Shown here piece by piece: positions 15,605 through 23,134 of a DNA stretch of 64,000 nt. Source of the DNA: Thermoactinomyces intermedius (lineage in GTDB: Bacteria; Bacillota; Bacilli; Thermoactinomycetales; Thermoactinomycetaceae). The notes beneath the pieces were generated by a model. It was not told where the DNA came from. It searched no databases and was given only the letters and a program-made list of their open reading frames with translations. The position numbers were made by a program, and so were the translations under genes. The first letter of the stretch is position 1; the number at the start of each line of letters is the position of its first letter. The DNA lies in NCBI RefSeq assembly GCF_016055025.1, contig NZ_JAECVW010000007.1; one strand, 5' to 3'.

Positions 15605-16804
15605 ATGAGTATACCGAAAATCGTGATCCTTGGAGCAGGGTATGGCGGACTGATGACAGCCAAAGGATTGGCCAAAAATCTGAATGCGAACGAAGCAGAA
15701 ATTACCCTGGTCAACCAAAACAGTTACCACTATATCACGACGAAATTGCATGAGCCGGCGGCAGGAACTTCCCATCATGATCACGCACGTGTTTCGATCC
15801 CGTCGGTCATTGACACCAACCGGATCCGTTTTATCCAAGACCGGGTGACCGGAATGAAGTTGGGCGAAAAAACGGTTTTGTTGGAAAACAATGACCCGAT
15901 CCAATATGACTACTTGGTGGTTGGATTGGGAAGCGCACCGGAAACGTTTGGTATTAAAGGTTTATTGGAAAATGCGTTCTTTATTCGCAATATCAACAGC
16001 GTGCGCATGATTCGCGAACACATGGAATACATGTTCTCGCGTTATGCCATTGAGAAAAAAGAAGAATTGATCACGATCGTGGTCGGGGGAGCCGGATTCA
16101 CCGGAATTGAGTACGTGGGCGAATTGGTGGATCGCATGCCCGAACTGTGCCGGGATTATGACATTCCGCTTGAAAAAGTCCGTATCGTGAATGTGGAAGC
16201 GGCACCGACCGTTTTGCCGGGATTTGACAAAGAACTGGTGGACTATGCAGTGAAATATTTGGAAAATAAAGGTGTTGAATTCATTGTCAACACACCGATC
16301 GAAGAGTGCACCAAAGACGGTGTCATCCTGAAAGGCGGACGTGAAATCAAATCGGCCACCGTGGTTTGGACCGGTGGTGTGCGCGGGAATAAACTGGTTG
16401 AAGAATCCGGCATTGAAACAATGCGCGGCCGTGTGAAAGTGGATGAATATCTGCGTGCTCCCGGCCATGAGAATGTGTTTATCGTGGGAGACAGCTCCCT
16501 CGTGTTCCCGGGAGAAAGTGAAAATGAGCGTCCTTACCCGCCGACGGCCCAAATCTCCACACAGCAAGGCCAATATCTCGGCAAACAATTGGCCAAAGTG
16601 GTTCGCGGGGGTCAATTTGACCAACCGTTTAAATATCAACCGAAAGGAACCGTTGCTTCTCTGGGAAGAAAAGAGGCCATCGGTGTGGTCGGAAATAAAA
16701 AATTGACCGGCGGAACAGCTGCGTTCATGAAGAAAATCATTGATCTTCGCTGGCTCTTCTTGTTGGGTGGCGTTTCTTTGGTTCTTCGCAAAGGAAAACT
16801 GTAA
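15605..16804 (+). CDS. ndh: Type II NADH:quinone dehydrogenase
   Basis: This is a single-subunit, non-proton-pumping NADH dehydrogenase of 399 residues. FAD binds at 'IVILGAGYGGLMTAKGLA', NADH at 'IVVGGAGFTGIEYVGEL', and 'NVFIVGDSSLVF' completes the FAD site; 'AQISTQQGQYLG' is the quinone-site helix motif AQxAxQQG. The last 40 residues form the amphipathic membrane helices. It feeds electrons from NADH into menaquinone, which links it with mqnE upstream. The start is GTG 15602 or ATG 15605; the ribosome site is weak. Equivalent Bacillus genes are yumB, yutJ and yjlD. Confidence 0.9.
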   Translation: MSIPKIVILGAGYGGLMTAKGLAKNLNANEAEITLVNQNSYHYITTKLHEPAAGTSHHDHARVSIPSVIDTNRIRFIQDRVTGMKLGEKTVLLENNDPIQYDYLVVGLGSAPETFGIKGLLENAFFIRNINSVRMIREHMEYMFSRYAIEKKEELITIVVGGAGFTGIEYVGELVDRMPELCRDYDIPLEKVRIVNVEAAPTVLPGFDKELVDYAVKYLENKGVEFIVNTPIEECTKDGVILKGGREIKSATVVWTGGVRGNKLVEESGIETMRGRVKVDEYLRAPGHENVFIVGDSSLVFPGESENERPYPPTAQISTQQGQYLGKQLAKVVRGGQFDQPFKYQPKGTVASLGRKEAIGVVGNKKLTGGTAAFMKKIIDLRWLFLLGGVSLVLRKGKL

Positions 16805-16822
16805 TTATTTATGATTTTTACA

Positions 16823-16856
16823 AAAAACCCTTCTTGTTTAAGAAGGGTTTTTTGTT
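16823..16856 (+). terminator. Terminator of ndh
   Basis: AAACCCTTCTT / AAGAAGGGTTT stem followed by a T-run, 20 bases after the ndh stop. Confidence 0.85.
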
Positions 16857-17008
16857 ATGGAATAAAGCAATTTTCCGAAAGAAAAGGCATGATTCCGATG
16901 GTATCGCTTACATGGAATGTGAACGCGTTTCCCGCTCCTGAATGGAATTTTTCATTTTGATTAGAATATTATATCATTTCTGAAACGGATACCACAGGGG
17001 GCGATTCC

Positions 17009-17143
17009 ATGAAAAAATTTCTGTCGGAACTGTCGGAAAATACTTGCCATTATTGCAGCGGAAAAGGGTATTTGGAGCTTTTGCTGGGCGGTACGGAAGA
17101 GTGTTATGCCTGTCACGGAACCGGAAAAGAAGATAAAAAATGA
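17009..17143 (+). CDS. yuiA: YuiA-like mini zinc finger protein
   Basis: This gene has 44 codons starting at ATG 17009 behind AGGGGG. The protein has two DnaJ-type Cys motifs, 'CHYCSGKGY' and 'CYACHGTGK', i.e. two CXXCXGXG halves that would bind one zinc ion. This is the build of B. subtilis YuiA, also next to yuiB. It has its own terminator directly downstream. The function is unknown. Confidence 0.8.
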   Translation: MKKFLSELSENTCHYCSGKGYLELLLGGTEECYACHGTGKEDKK

Positions 17144-17148
17144 AGTGA

Positions 17149-17172
17149 ACCCGCGTTTGGCGGGTTTTTTTA
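17149..17172 (+). terminator. Terminator of yuiA
   Basis: ACCCGC / GCGGGT stem with a 5-base loop and a seven-base T-run, six bases after the yuiA stop. Confidence 0.8.
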
Positions 17173-17233
17173 TATCGTTGACCTTCTGAAAGATATTCAG
17201 TAAAATGAGTGGGAACTTTGCGATTTGGAGGCG

Positions 17234-17503
17234 ATGACTCAAGTGACGCTCGCCCAATTGATCATTTCCATTCCGTTGTTATTTGTTTTATTTTTTGGAT
17301 TGGGCTTTATTTTGAATATGATTTTAAAAACCACTTGGTTGCCGCTCGCCCTTTTTTTCGGGGTTGTTTTGTATGTGGGGCGGGATGTGACGCAAATTTT
17401 TACCATTGTCAATGCCGTCTTGTTCTTTTCGGGTTTTTTGGGAGTCCTTGGCGGGATTTTTACCATTCGTACGTTGCGCTTAAAAGGATATCGGATGTTC
17501 TAG
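17234..17503 (+). CDS. yuiB: YuiB-like small membrane protein
   Basis: This encodes about 89 residues with three hydrophobic segments ('LIISIPLLFVLFFGLGFILNM', 'WLPLALFFGVVLYVG', 'VLFFSGFLGVLGGIF') and a short basic C-terminus. Size, helix pattern and position after yuiA match YuiB of Bacillus. The role is unknown. The start is uncertain: TTG 17225, ATG 17234 or GTG 17243, because the only ribosome site (GGAGG) overlaps the first of these. Confidence 0.72.
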   Translation: MTQVTLAQLIISIPLLFVLFFGLGFILNMILKTTWLPLALFFGVVLYVGRDVTQIFTIVNAVLFFSGFLGVLGGIFTIRTLRLKGYRMF

Positions 17504-17560
17504 ATACCAGGGATGCACCCTGGGTTTTTTTTAGCATGCATTCGGACAGAAGGTGAGAAC

Positions 17561-18433
17561 ATGATTTTATTTGTGGTGAATCCGGAATCAGGTAAAGGAA
17601 AAGGGAAAGTTTTCTGGGAAAAAGCGGAAGCATATCTCAAGGCCCGGTCTGTTGCTTACGAAGTCTGGCATACGAAGCAAAACGAAAAATTGACTTCTCA
17701 GATTCGTGACGAAGCAAAACAAAAAAAGTGGCAAGCGGTGGTTGCCATCGGCGGCGACGGGACGGTGAACGAGGTCGGGAGCGGATTGATTGGCGGAGCG
17801 GTTCCGTTCGGGATTATTCCATCCGGAACCGGAAATGATTTTGCTTTTGCCCACGGCATCCCTTCCCGGCCGGAGAAAGCGCTGGCGCGTATCTTGAATT
17901 TTCAACCGGAACTGGTGGATACGGCGACCGTGAACGGACAACCCATGTTCGGATCCACAGGAGTGGGATTTGATGTCAGTGTGGTGGATCGGGTGAACCG
18001 GTCCGGTTTAAAGAAGTGGTTCGGATCGTTTTCATACGGGATGGAAGCGATGAAATGCCTGTTTTCTTACAAAGCCCGGTCCATGACACTGAAGATGGAC
18101 GGAAAAGAATATCGGCTGGAGAAATGTTGGATGGTGTCCGTGGCCAATATCCGCCAATACGGTGGAGGGATCCGGATTTGTCCGCAGGCGGACACCCAAG
18201 ACGGATATTTGGATGTGTGTTGTGTGCAAAATCTGAGCAAAGGTCAGTTTATTCGCGCTTTTCCATTAACTTATTTCGGTTGGCATACCCGGCACCCGGC
18301 CATCCGGTTTGAGAGGGCACAACAAATTGAAATCCCGGGACCGGAATCTTTTCCTTACCATATTGACGGGGAAGTCAAGGGGACGACTCCGGTCCGGATT
18401 AAAGTGCAACCCCGTTCCTTACTCCTCCTGTAA
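17561..18433 (+). CDS. Diacylglycerol/lipid kinase family protein
   Basis: This 290-residue protein of the DagK/YegS/BmrU family would phosphorylate diacylglycerol or a related lipid at the membrane face. 'NPESGKGKG' is the N-terminal signature and 'VAIGGDGTVNEV' is the catalytic GGDGT loop that holds ATP. 'GTGNDFA' follows, and 'DGEVKGTTPVRIKV' near the C-terminus is the conserved beta-domain segment. The start is ATG 17561 behind AGGTGAG. The last 15 bases overlap the 3' end of the convergent gene. The true DgkB versus a paralogue cannot be decided from sequence alone. Confidence 0.87.
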   Translation: MILFVVNPESGKGKGKVFWEKAEAYLKARSVAYEVWHTKQNEKLTSQIRDEAKQKKWQAVVAIGGDGTVNEVGSGLIGGAVPFGIIPSGTGNDFAFAHGIPSRPEKALARILNFQPELVDTATVNGQPMFGSTGVGFDVSVVDRVNRSGLKKWFGSFSYGMEAMKCLFSYKARSMTLKMDGKEYRLEKCWMVSVANIRQYGGGIRICPQADTQDGYLDVCCVQNLSKGQFIRAFPLTYFGWHTRHPAIRFERAQQIEIPGPESFPYHIDGEVKGTTPVRIKVQPRSLLLL

Positions 18434-19237
18434 GGGGAAAGGGTGATCCGGATCCGGCGTTGAAAACGTTTCCGGATATAACAAGTGCGCCAAATGGTAA
18501 AGGCCGGTCAAAATCCGGGGGGAGGGCCGGCAATACCATCCTTCGTCCAACAGAAAAATATTTTGCTCCTTTGAAAGCGGCGTTCCTTGCCAGGGCGGAC
18601 GGGATTGGATCATTTCTTTTTTGATCCGCTTCAGCGGAACCCCGGTCCAGACGGCCAAAACATAATCGGGTTTTTTATCCCGTACGGTTTCCCAATCCGT
18701 CTGCACGCTTTCTTTGTCAATGTCGGAAAAGATGTTGACGGCCCCGACCAATTCACTCACCTCGGTGAGCCAGTTTCGTCTGCCCGGGGTGAAAACCGGC
18801 TTTGGCCACCACTCCCAATACAGGCGCGGCTTTTTTTCTTTGCTGGGAATCCGGGATTTGAGCCGTTCGATTTGATCTGTAAACCGGCGGGAGGTTTGTT
18901 CCGCTTTGGTTTGGAGGCCGAGGACGTCTCCGAGCCGGATCAAATCTTGTGCAATATCCCGGAGGGTTTTGGGGTTCAAAACGATAAAGGGGAGATTTTC
19001 TTGTTTTAATCTTTCGATATTTTTCTCCATTCCCGGGACACTGAGGGAAGCGATCACCAGATCCGGATTCAATGCTTTGATTTTTTCGATATCCACATTT
19101 AAATCCGGACCGACGCGGGGAAGGTGTTGGCAGGACGGGGGCCAGTCCGAGTAATCATCCATTCCGACAAGCCATGTGTGCGCTCCCAGAAAATAAAGCA
19201 TTTCCGTATTGCTGGGACAAATGGAAACCAGTCGCAT
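18419..19237 (-). CDS. Cobalamin-binding-type (BtuF-like) periplasmic-binding fold protein, cytosolic form
   Basis: This is a class III substrate-binding fold of 272 residues: 'RLVSICPSNTEMLYFLGA' then 'DLNVDIEKIKALNPDLVIAS', the usual BtuF/TroA signature, and a long middle helix. No signal peptide or lipobox is present, so it stays in the cytosol, unlike ABC-transporter binding proteins. Stand-alone cytosolic versions are common in Bacillales and of unclear role, perhaps corrinoid or haem handling. The start is ATG 19237, six bases after AAGGAGAGG; the upstream ATG has no site. No ABC transporter genes are adjacent. Confidence 0.75.
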   Translation of the reverse strand: MRLVSICPSNTEMLYFLGAHTWLVGMDDYSDWPPSCQHLPRVGPDLNVDIEKIKALNPDLVIASLSVPGMEKNIERLKQENLPFIVLNPKTLRDIAQDLIRLGDVLGLQTKAEQTSRRFTDQIERLKSRIPSKEKKPRLYWEWWPKPVFTPGRRNWLTEVSELVGAVNIFSDIDKESVQTDWETVRDKKPDYVLAVWTGVPLKRIKKEMIQSRPPWQGTPLSKEQNIFLLDEGWYCRPSPRILTGLYHLAHLLYPETFSTPDPDHPFPLQEE

Positions 19238-19313
19238 CCTGATCCTCTCCTTTGAGTGCATTGCGCTTCTTCGAAAATGTTGAAGCGGGCATTGTTTAAA
19301 TGTCCCGCTTCAC

Positions 19314-19844
19314 TTAATACCAGAGAAAGTACATCGCGACAGAAACCAATATGCCCAACCAGGCACCGGTAAAGACTTCGATGGGTTGGTGGCCCAAGAT
19401 TTCCTTCAAGCGGATCCGGGTTTCCGAGGTCGGCTTTTCTTTGATGTTCCTGAGTTCCTTCAACAGTAAAGCGAAGTCGTCAGCCAACTGGTTGAGAGCC
19501 TGGGCATGCATGCCGGCCTGTCGGCGGACACCGGTGGCATCGTACATCACAATGATTCCGATGATGGTTGCAATGGCAAAGGCGGAAGAATCCCATCCCT
19601 CCGTGATTCCCAGGGAGGTTGCCAGTGCGGTCACAGCGGAGGTGTGTGAGCTGGGCATGCCCCCGGAGCTGACCATCCAGTTCCAATCCCAATGATGCGT
19701 GATAAAAAAATTCCAAGGGACTTTTAACAGTTGTGCCAAGACAATGGCAGTGAGAGATGCCCAAAGAGGAAAATTGGCCATGAGTTCAGCCGGTATCAAT
19801 GCCTGGTCATCCTTTCCATTCGGTGTCGGTTCTATTTCATCCAT
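19314..19844 (-). CDS. yuiD: Divergent PAP2 family membrane protein (YuiD)
   Basis: This is a 176-residue membrane protein of the DUF212/divergent PAP2 family. 'GGMPSSHTSAVTALATSLG' is the phosphatase-like motif, 'MYDATGVRRQAGMHAQALNQL' the second conserved block, and 'LKEILGHQPIEVFTGAWLGI' the third. Four to five hydrophobic segments are present. Family members act on lipid-linked phosphates, but the bacterial YuiD role is unproven. I chose ATG 19844; the frame is open further upstream to 20006, with start codons in AT-rich sequence that lacks a good site. The neighbourhood (yuiA, yuiB, yumC) again follows Bacillus. Confidence 0.85.
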   Translation of the reverse strand: MDEIEPTPNGKDDQALIPAELMANFPLWASLTAIVLAQLLKVPWNFFITHHWDWNWMVSSGGMPSSHTSAVTALATSLGITEGWDSSAFAIATIIGIIVMYDATGVRRQAGMHAQALNQLADDFALLLKELRNIKEKPTSETRIRLKEILGHQPIEVFTGAWLGILVSVAMYFLWY

Positions 19845-20021
19845 GCGTTGTTTTCGATTCCTTTGTGAAACTATTTTATTATATCTCATCAAGAGACGAT
19901 TTTTAAATGATTCTTGGCAAATTGTTGCAGGAAAAACCTGAGTGTTTTTCGAAGGATTAATATGAAAAAAGCAAACATCGTTCATTGTCTCCAAAAAACG
20001 TTTCATTAAGGAGTTTTTTTT

Positions 20022-20264
20022 ATGAGGGACTATTTACCGGATCCGTTGCCAGTCAGCCATCGTTTGCAATGCCGGGAGTGCCGGGAACAGTTTAAAACGT
20101 TACATTCCGGGCCGCTCGAAGAAAAAATGGTGTGTCCGTCCTGCGGCTGGTCCGGGACATTATCCGAATGGATGACGGAAGAAGCCGTCCTCCGTGAACT
20201 TGCTTTGGCACGCAAGAAATTGGAAAAAGTTTTTTTCAAGATGAAAAGCTCCCATAAAAGCTGA
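20022..20264 (+). CDS. Small zinc-ribbon protein
   Basis: This encodes 80 residues, with TAAGGAG before the ATG. 'QCRECREQFK' and 'VCPSCGWSG' form a CXXC-X18-CXXC zinc ribbon, followed by a charged helix 'EAVLRELALARKKLEKVFFKM'. I do not recognise the family. The helix could be a protein-binding tail. Two tRNA genes follow. Confidence 0.65.
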   Translation: MRDYLPDPLPVSHRLQCRECREQFKTLHSGPLEEKMVCPSCGWSGTLSEWMTEEAVLRELALARKKLEKVFFKMKSSHKS

Positions 20265-20377
20265 TGACGGGTTTTTGACCGTTCTTTGTTTTTACCTATT
20301 TTAAAAAAATCGTTGACATTTATTCTTATTGCTGATATGATATTTTTTGTCGATTCAATAATGATTTTTCACCTCAA

Positions 20378-20463
20378 GCCGAAGTGGCGGAATTGGCAGA
20401 CGCGCACGACTCAAAATCGTGTTCCTTTATGGAGTGTGGGTTCGACTCCCACCTTCGGCACCA
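20378..20463 (+). tRNA. tRNA-Leu (CAA)
   Basis: This is an 86-base gene with CCA encoded. The acceptor GCCGAAG pairs with CTTCGGC, the anticodon loop is CTCAAAA (anticodon CAA, reading UUG), there is a long class II variable arm, and the TTCGACT T-loop is present. An identical copy lies at 59243-59328. Confidence 0.95.
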
Positions 20464-20468
20464 AGCAT

Positions 20469-20558
20469 GCTGGGGTGGCGGAATTGGCAGACGCACAGGA
20501 CTTAAAATCCTGCGGTGGGTGTACCACCGTGTCGGTTCGAGTCCGACCCTCAGCACCA
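20469..20558 (+). tRNA. tRNA-Leu (UAA)
   Basis: This is a 90-base gene with CCA encoded, five bases after the previous tRNA. The acceptor GCTGGGG pairs with CCTCAGC (one G-U), the anticodon loop CTTAAAA gives UAA (reading UUA/UUG), and the variable arm GCGGTGGG..CCACCGT is long. It is cotranscribed with tRNA-Leu(CAA) and followed by a terminator. Confidence 0.95.
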
Positions 20559-20577
20559 AAGTGTGAATCGGCCCGTG

Positions 20578-20613
20578 AAAAAAGCTCCGCTTGAAAAAGC
20601 GGAGCTTTTTTTG
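20578..20613 (+). terminator. Terminator of the tRNA-Leu pair
   Basis: AAGCTCCGCTT / AAGCGGAGCTT stem and T-run, 20 bases after the second tRNA. Confidence 0.9.
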
Positions 20614-20668
20614 CGTGGTTTGACCGGTACATGAAAGATGCCCCGCTCTTCACGGGACATCTTTCATG

Positions 20669-20986
20669 TTATGAACTGAGAAGAGGAGTGGATGAAGAAG
20701 GTTGGTCTTCCAACCGCAGGACCTCTTCTTTGTCCGGAAGTTCATAAACTTCCTCCAATACATGTTTTAACACCAAATAAGCGGAGTAAGGCTTTTTCAG
20801 GTAGTTTTCGGTAAAAAAACGTTTGGTTTCGGGACAGAAGATAAATGCTTTTAACTCTTCCAGTTCCTCAATTCGTTTTTTAATCACTTCCAAAACTTCG
20901 GGGCAGTCGCTGAATAATTCTCCTTCTTTCCACGTCAAAGTGATATGCTCATATAACCATCCTTTGATGGTAAATTGACGTGACAT
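20669..20986 (-). CDS. Conserved-looking hypothetical protein
   Basis: This encodes 105 residues from ATG 20986, with a good GGAGGTGG site. It is acidic and mostly helical, with no membrane segment and no metal motif. The start 'SRQFTIKGWLYEHITLTWKEG' looks like a small beta-sheet, followed by helices with 'EVIKKRIEELEELKAFIF'. I do not recognise the family. It stands alone between the tRNA pair and an intergenic region. Confidence 0.6.
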   Translation of the reverse strand: MSRQFTIKGWLYEHITLTWKEGELFSDCPEVLEVIKKRIEELEELKAFIFCPETKRFFTENYLKKPYSAYLVLKHVLEEVYELPDKEEVLRLEDQPSSSTPLLSS

Positions 20987-21182
20987 GTTGTACCACCTCC
21001 AGAGGTGATAAATCAAAGACCTGCTCTTTTTTATACGTCGTATGGCCGGAAAATCCTGCCGCTTGACTGTATCCGCAAACATTCGAAAATTTTGACCGTA
21101 AGTCTCCGGCGATGGAAGCCGGAAACGGAAAAACAGGTTTCCAATAATCAGGAAGGATAATTTCCGATTTTTTACCTGTCAT
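20949..21182 (-). CDS. Doubtful small ORF overlapping the previous gene
   Basis: This encodes 77 residues in another frame, overlapping the 5' end of the 105-residue gene by 38 bases. It has two cysteine-free aromatic clusters and no known motif. The ribosome site is weak (AAAGAAA). It could be a real coupled gene or chance, and base composition does not settle it. Confidence 0.25.
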   Translation of the reverse strand: MTGKKSEIILPDYWKPVFPFPASIAGDLRSKFSNVCGYSQAAGFSGHTTYKKEQVFDLSPLEVVQHVTSIYHQRMVI

Positions 21183-21497
21183 TTTTTCTTTTTAATATTT
21201 CAATATTTGAATGTTTCGCATTTGCTTATTTTTTTATCCGCTCCCGTTTTTTCCCCTCCTTCCCCTGTGTGTCCCGGTGATTTGCCCGGGATGCTTGTGG
21301 TTTTTTAACATTTTTCCCCCGTCAGGCGACGGGGATGGATCCGGTTGAAAGCATCATGATTTGATGAAAAGAAAGGTAGTAGATCCATACTTGATCAATT
21401 AATATAAAAATAATTATAATCTTTGTATGATTGTTTTTGAATTAAAATACAAAGGTGCTTGAATTTTGAACACTAGAAAACAGGGTGAAGCCGGATC
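21183..21497. other. 315-bp intergenic region
   Basis: This region is AT-rich with a single strong hairpin at about 21320-21337 (CCCCGTC / GACGGGG), without a T-run on either strand. Promoter-like TATAAT elements occur near 21410-21420 ahead of the rightward gene. Nothing else could be supported. Confidence 0.4.
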
Positions 21498-22073
21498 ATG
21501 TTAAATGAACAACATCATCGCCAGTTACAAATGATTGCTTCCTATTTGCCAAGTATTCAATTTGATTGGGATAAGGAGCAAATGGTTCATTCATTCTCAG
21601 TACTTGCCGAACTCTTGGATTATCGCATGATGTGGGAAAAGGAAGAAGGTGTGTGTTTTTGCAATCATTTGGACGGATATCCCCGCATTCTGTTGGAGAA
21701 AAAGGAAGGGCGCATTCAATCGGTATGGCTGGATATTGATACATACCGGGAAATGGATGAGATCCTGAAGGATCCCGGTGATGACCGGATGAACGAATTA
21801 ACCATGGAAATGTTGAGGAGTTTGGACGTTGTTGTGCGCTTTTTGTCGGCCAATTGGGGAGCTCCTTTTTTTTATGGGGAATTTTGGGATCCTCATTTTC
21901 CGCGTGACCAGTATGTCAGCATCCGGATAGCATTGTGGAAAGTGCAAGATGCCCACATCGCCGTGCAAGTGGAACATCAGGACCGGGAATACCCCATCAG
22001 CCTGAACATGCTCATCACACCTGAACAAGAATTGAGTTCGCACCGGTTTGATGCATTGATGAAGCGGAAATGA
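21498..22073 (+). CDS. Hypothetical protein
   Basis: This is a soluble 191-residue protein, acidic and rich in aromatic residues, with no signal peptide, membrane helix or metal motif. It begins with helices ('EQHHRQLQMIASYL') then mixed alpha/beta segments ('GYPRILLEKKEGRIQSVWLDIDTY'). An AGGGTGAAG site precedes the ATG. I do not recognise the family, and no functional context can be taken from its neighbours. Confidence 0.6.
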   Translation: MLNEQHHRQLQMIASYLPSIQFDWDKEQMVHSFSVLAELLDYRMMWEKEEGVCFCNHLDGYPRILLEKKEGRIQSVWLDIDTYREMDEILKDPGDDRMNELTMEMLRSLDVVVRFLSANWGAPFFYGEFWDPHFPRDQYVSIRIALWKVQDAHIAVQVEHQDREYPISLNMLITPEQELSSHRFDALMKRK

Positions 22074-22156
22074 ACCTCCTTTCCAATATTCTACAATTTC
22101 AATGCTTCGGATTTATGTTAGACTGTGAAGCAAGTTGAAGGGAAAGGGGTTGCATT

Positions 22157-22717
22157 ATGAGTTTTCAATTGATTCTCGCCGGATTGACGGCACTGTTGTC
22201 CACGGTTACCGGTTGGGGGTTTTTGGGAAACCAAAATCAAGCCGATCCCAAGGAGACGTTGCAACCACAGGAGGCAGTCCGGGAAACGCAACCGTCTTCT
22301 GCAGCGGCAACCGGTGATCAAAATGCAGAGATTCTGCCCGTTGAAAAAGAGGTTTTGGCCTTGGTGAATCAGGAACGGGAAAAGCACGGCTTGAAACCGT
22401 TGCAACTGGATGCCGCGGTTTCCAAAGCAGCGGACATGAAATCCAAGGACATGAGGGATCATCATTATTTTGACCATCAATCCCCGACCTACGGTTCTCC
22501 TTTTGAAATGATGAAACAGCAAGGCATTGATTTTAAAGCGGCCGGAGAAAATATTGCGGCGGGACAAAAAACGGCGGAAGAAGTGATGGACGGCTGGATG
22601 AACAGTGAAGGACACCGGGCCAATATCTTGAATCCTGATTTTACCCATATTGGAATCGGTTATGTTCAAGGTGGAGATTACGGCACTTATTGGACACAAT
22701 TATTTATTCAAAAATAA
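22157..22717 (+). CDS. Secreted CAP-domain (SCP/YkwD-like) protein
   Basis: This 186-residue protein has an N-terminal hydrophobic segment (residues 4-20) acting as signal or anchor, a Gln/Ala/Thr-rich linker, then a CAP domain from about residue 60. 'LALVNQEREKHGLKPL' is the entry helix, 'MRDHHYFDHQSPTYGSPFEMM' holds the conserved His, 'AGENIAAGQ' and 'WMNSEGHRANILNPDFTHIGIGY' follow. These are the bacterial YkwD-type signatures, including the His/Glu cavity residues. Bacillus relatives are spore-coat or extracellular proteins of unknown activity. A terminator follows. Confidence 0.85.
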   Translation: MSFQLILAGLTALLSTVTGWGFLGNQNQADPKETLQPQEAVRETQPSSAAATGDQNAEILPVEKEVLALVNQEREKHGLKPLQLDAAVSKAADMKSKDMRDHHYFDHQSPTYGSPFEMMKQQGIDFKAAGENIAAGQKTAEEVMDGWMNSEGHRANILNPDFTHIGIGYVQGGDYGTYWTQLFIQK

Positions 22718-22726
22718 AGAGACAGA

Positions 22727-22757
22727 GTGAACCCCCTGCTAATGCAGGGGGTTTTCG
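22727..22757 (+). terminator. Terminator after the CAP-domain gene
   Basis: ACCCCCTGC / GCAGGGGGT stem with a 4-base loop and TTTT; it overlaps the end of the convergent DUF779 gene region. Confidence 0.7.
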
Positions 22758-22758
22758 T

Positions 22759-23124
22759 TTAAAGGAGTCCCAATTGTTTTTGCTCTTCTTCGGTAAACAA
22801 ACGGGAACAAATGATAAACCGGACCCCGAGCGGGATTTCCAGGGAGAAAGACGCACCGCGGCCTTTGGTGACATCGATGGTCAGGTGGGTGTGTTTCCAG
22901 TATTCATATTGGGCCCGGGACATATAAAAAGGGCAACCGGCCACATCCCCGAGGTAGACATCGTTGGCTCCGACCCGGAAGGTTCCCGCTTTGAAACACA
23001 TCGGGGAAGATCCGTCACAACAACCGCCGCTTTGGTGAAACATTAAATCGCCATGTTCTTTCCGCAAAGCCTCAATCACTTTGGCGGCTTCTTCCGTCAC
23101 AGACACCCGCTCCACTTGTTTCAT
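22759..23124 (-). CDS. DUF779 protein, partner of aldehyde dehydrogenase
   Basis: This 121-residue protein of the DUF779 family shows 'FHQSGGCCDGSSPMCF' with three cysteines, then 'VYLGDVAGCPFYMSRAQYEYWKHTHLTIDV', all family hallmarks. DUF779 genes typically sit directly after an aldehyde dehydrogenase, as here with 10-11 bases between. A metal- or cluster-binding role for the cysteines is likely but unproven. I start at ATG 23124 because AAGGTGA lies five bases upstream; GTG 23133 lies within that site. Confidence 0.85.
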   Translation of the reverse strand: MKQVERVSVTEEAAKVIEALRKEHGDLMFHQSGGCCDGSSPMCFKAGTFRVGANDVYLGDVAGCPFYMSRAQYEYWKHTHLTIDVTKGRGASFSLEIPLGVRFIICSRLFTEEEQKQLGLL

Positions 23125-23134
23125 TCCGGTCACC

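Noticed and set aside
20384..20653. Open frames through the tRNA-Leu pair
   Set aside because: They read through structural tRNA sequence; the tRNA fold explains the DNA.
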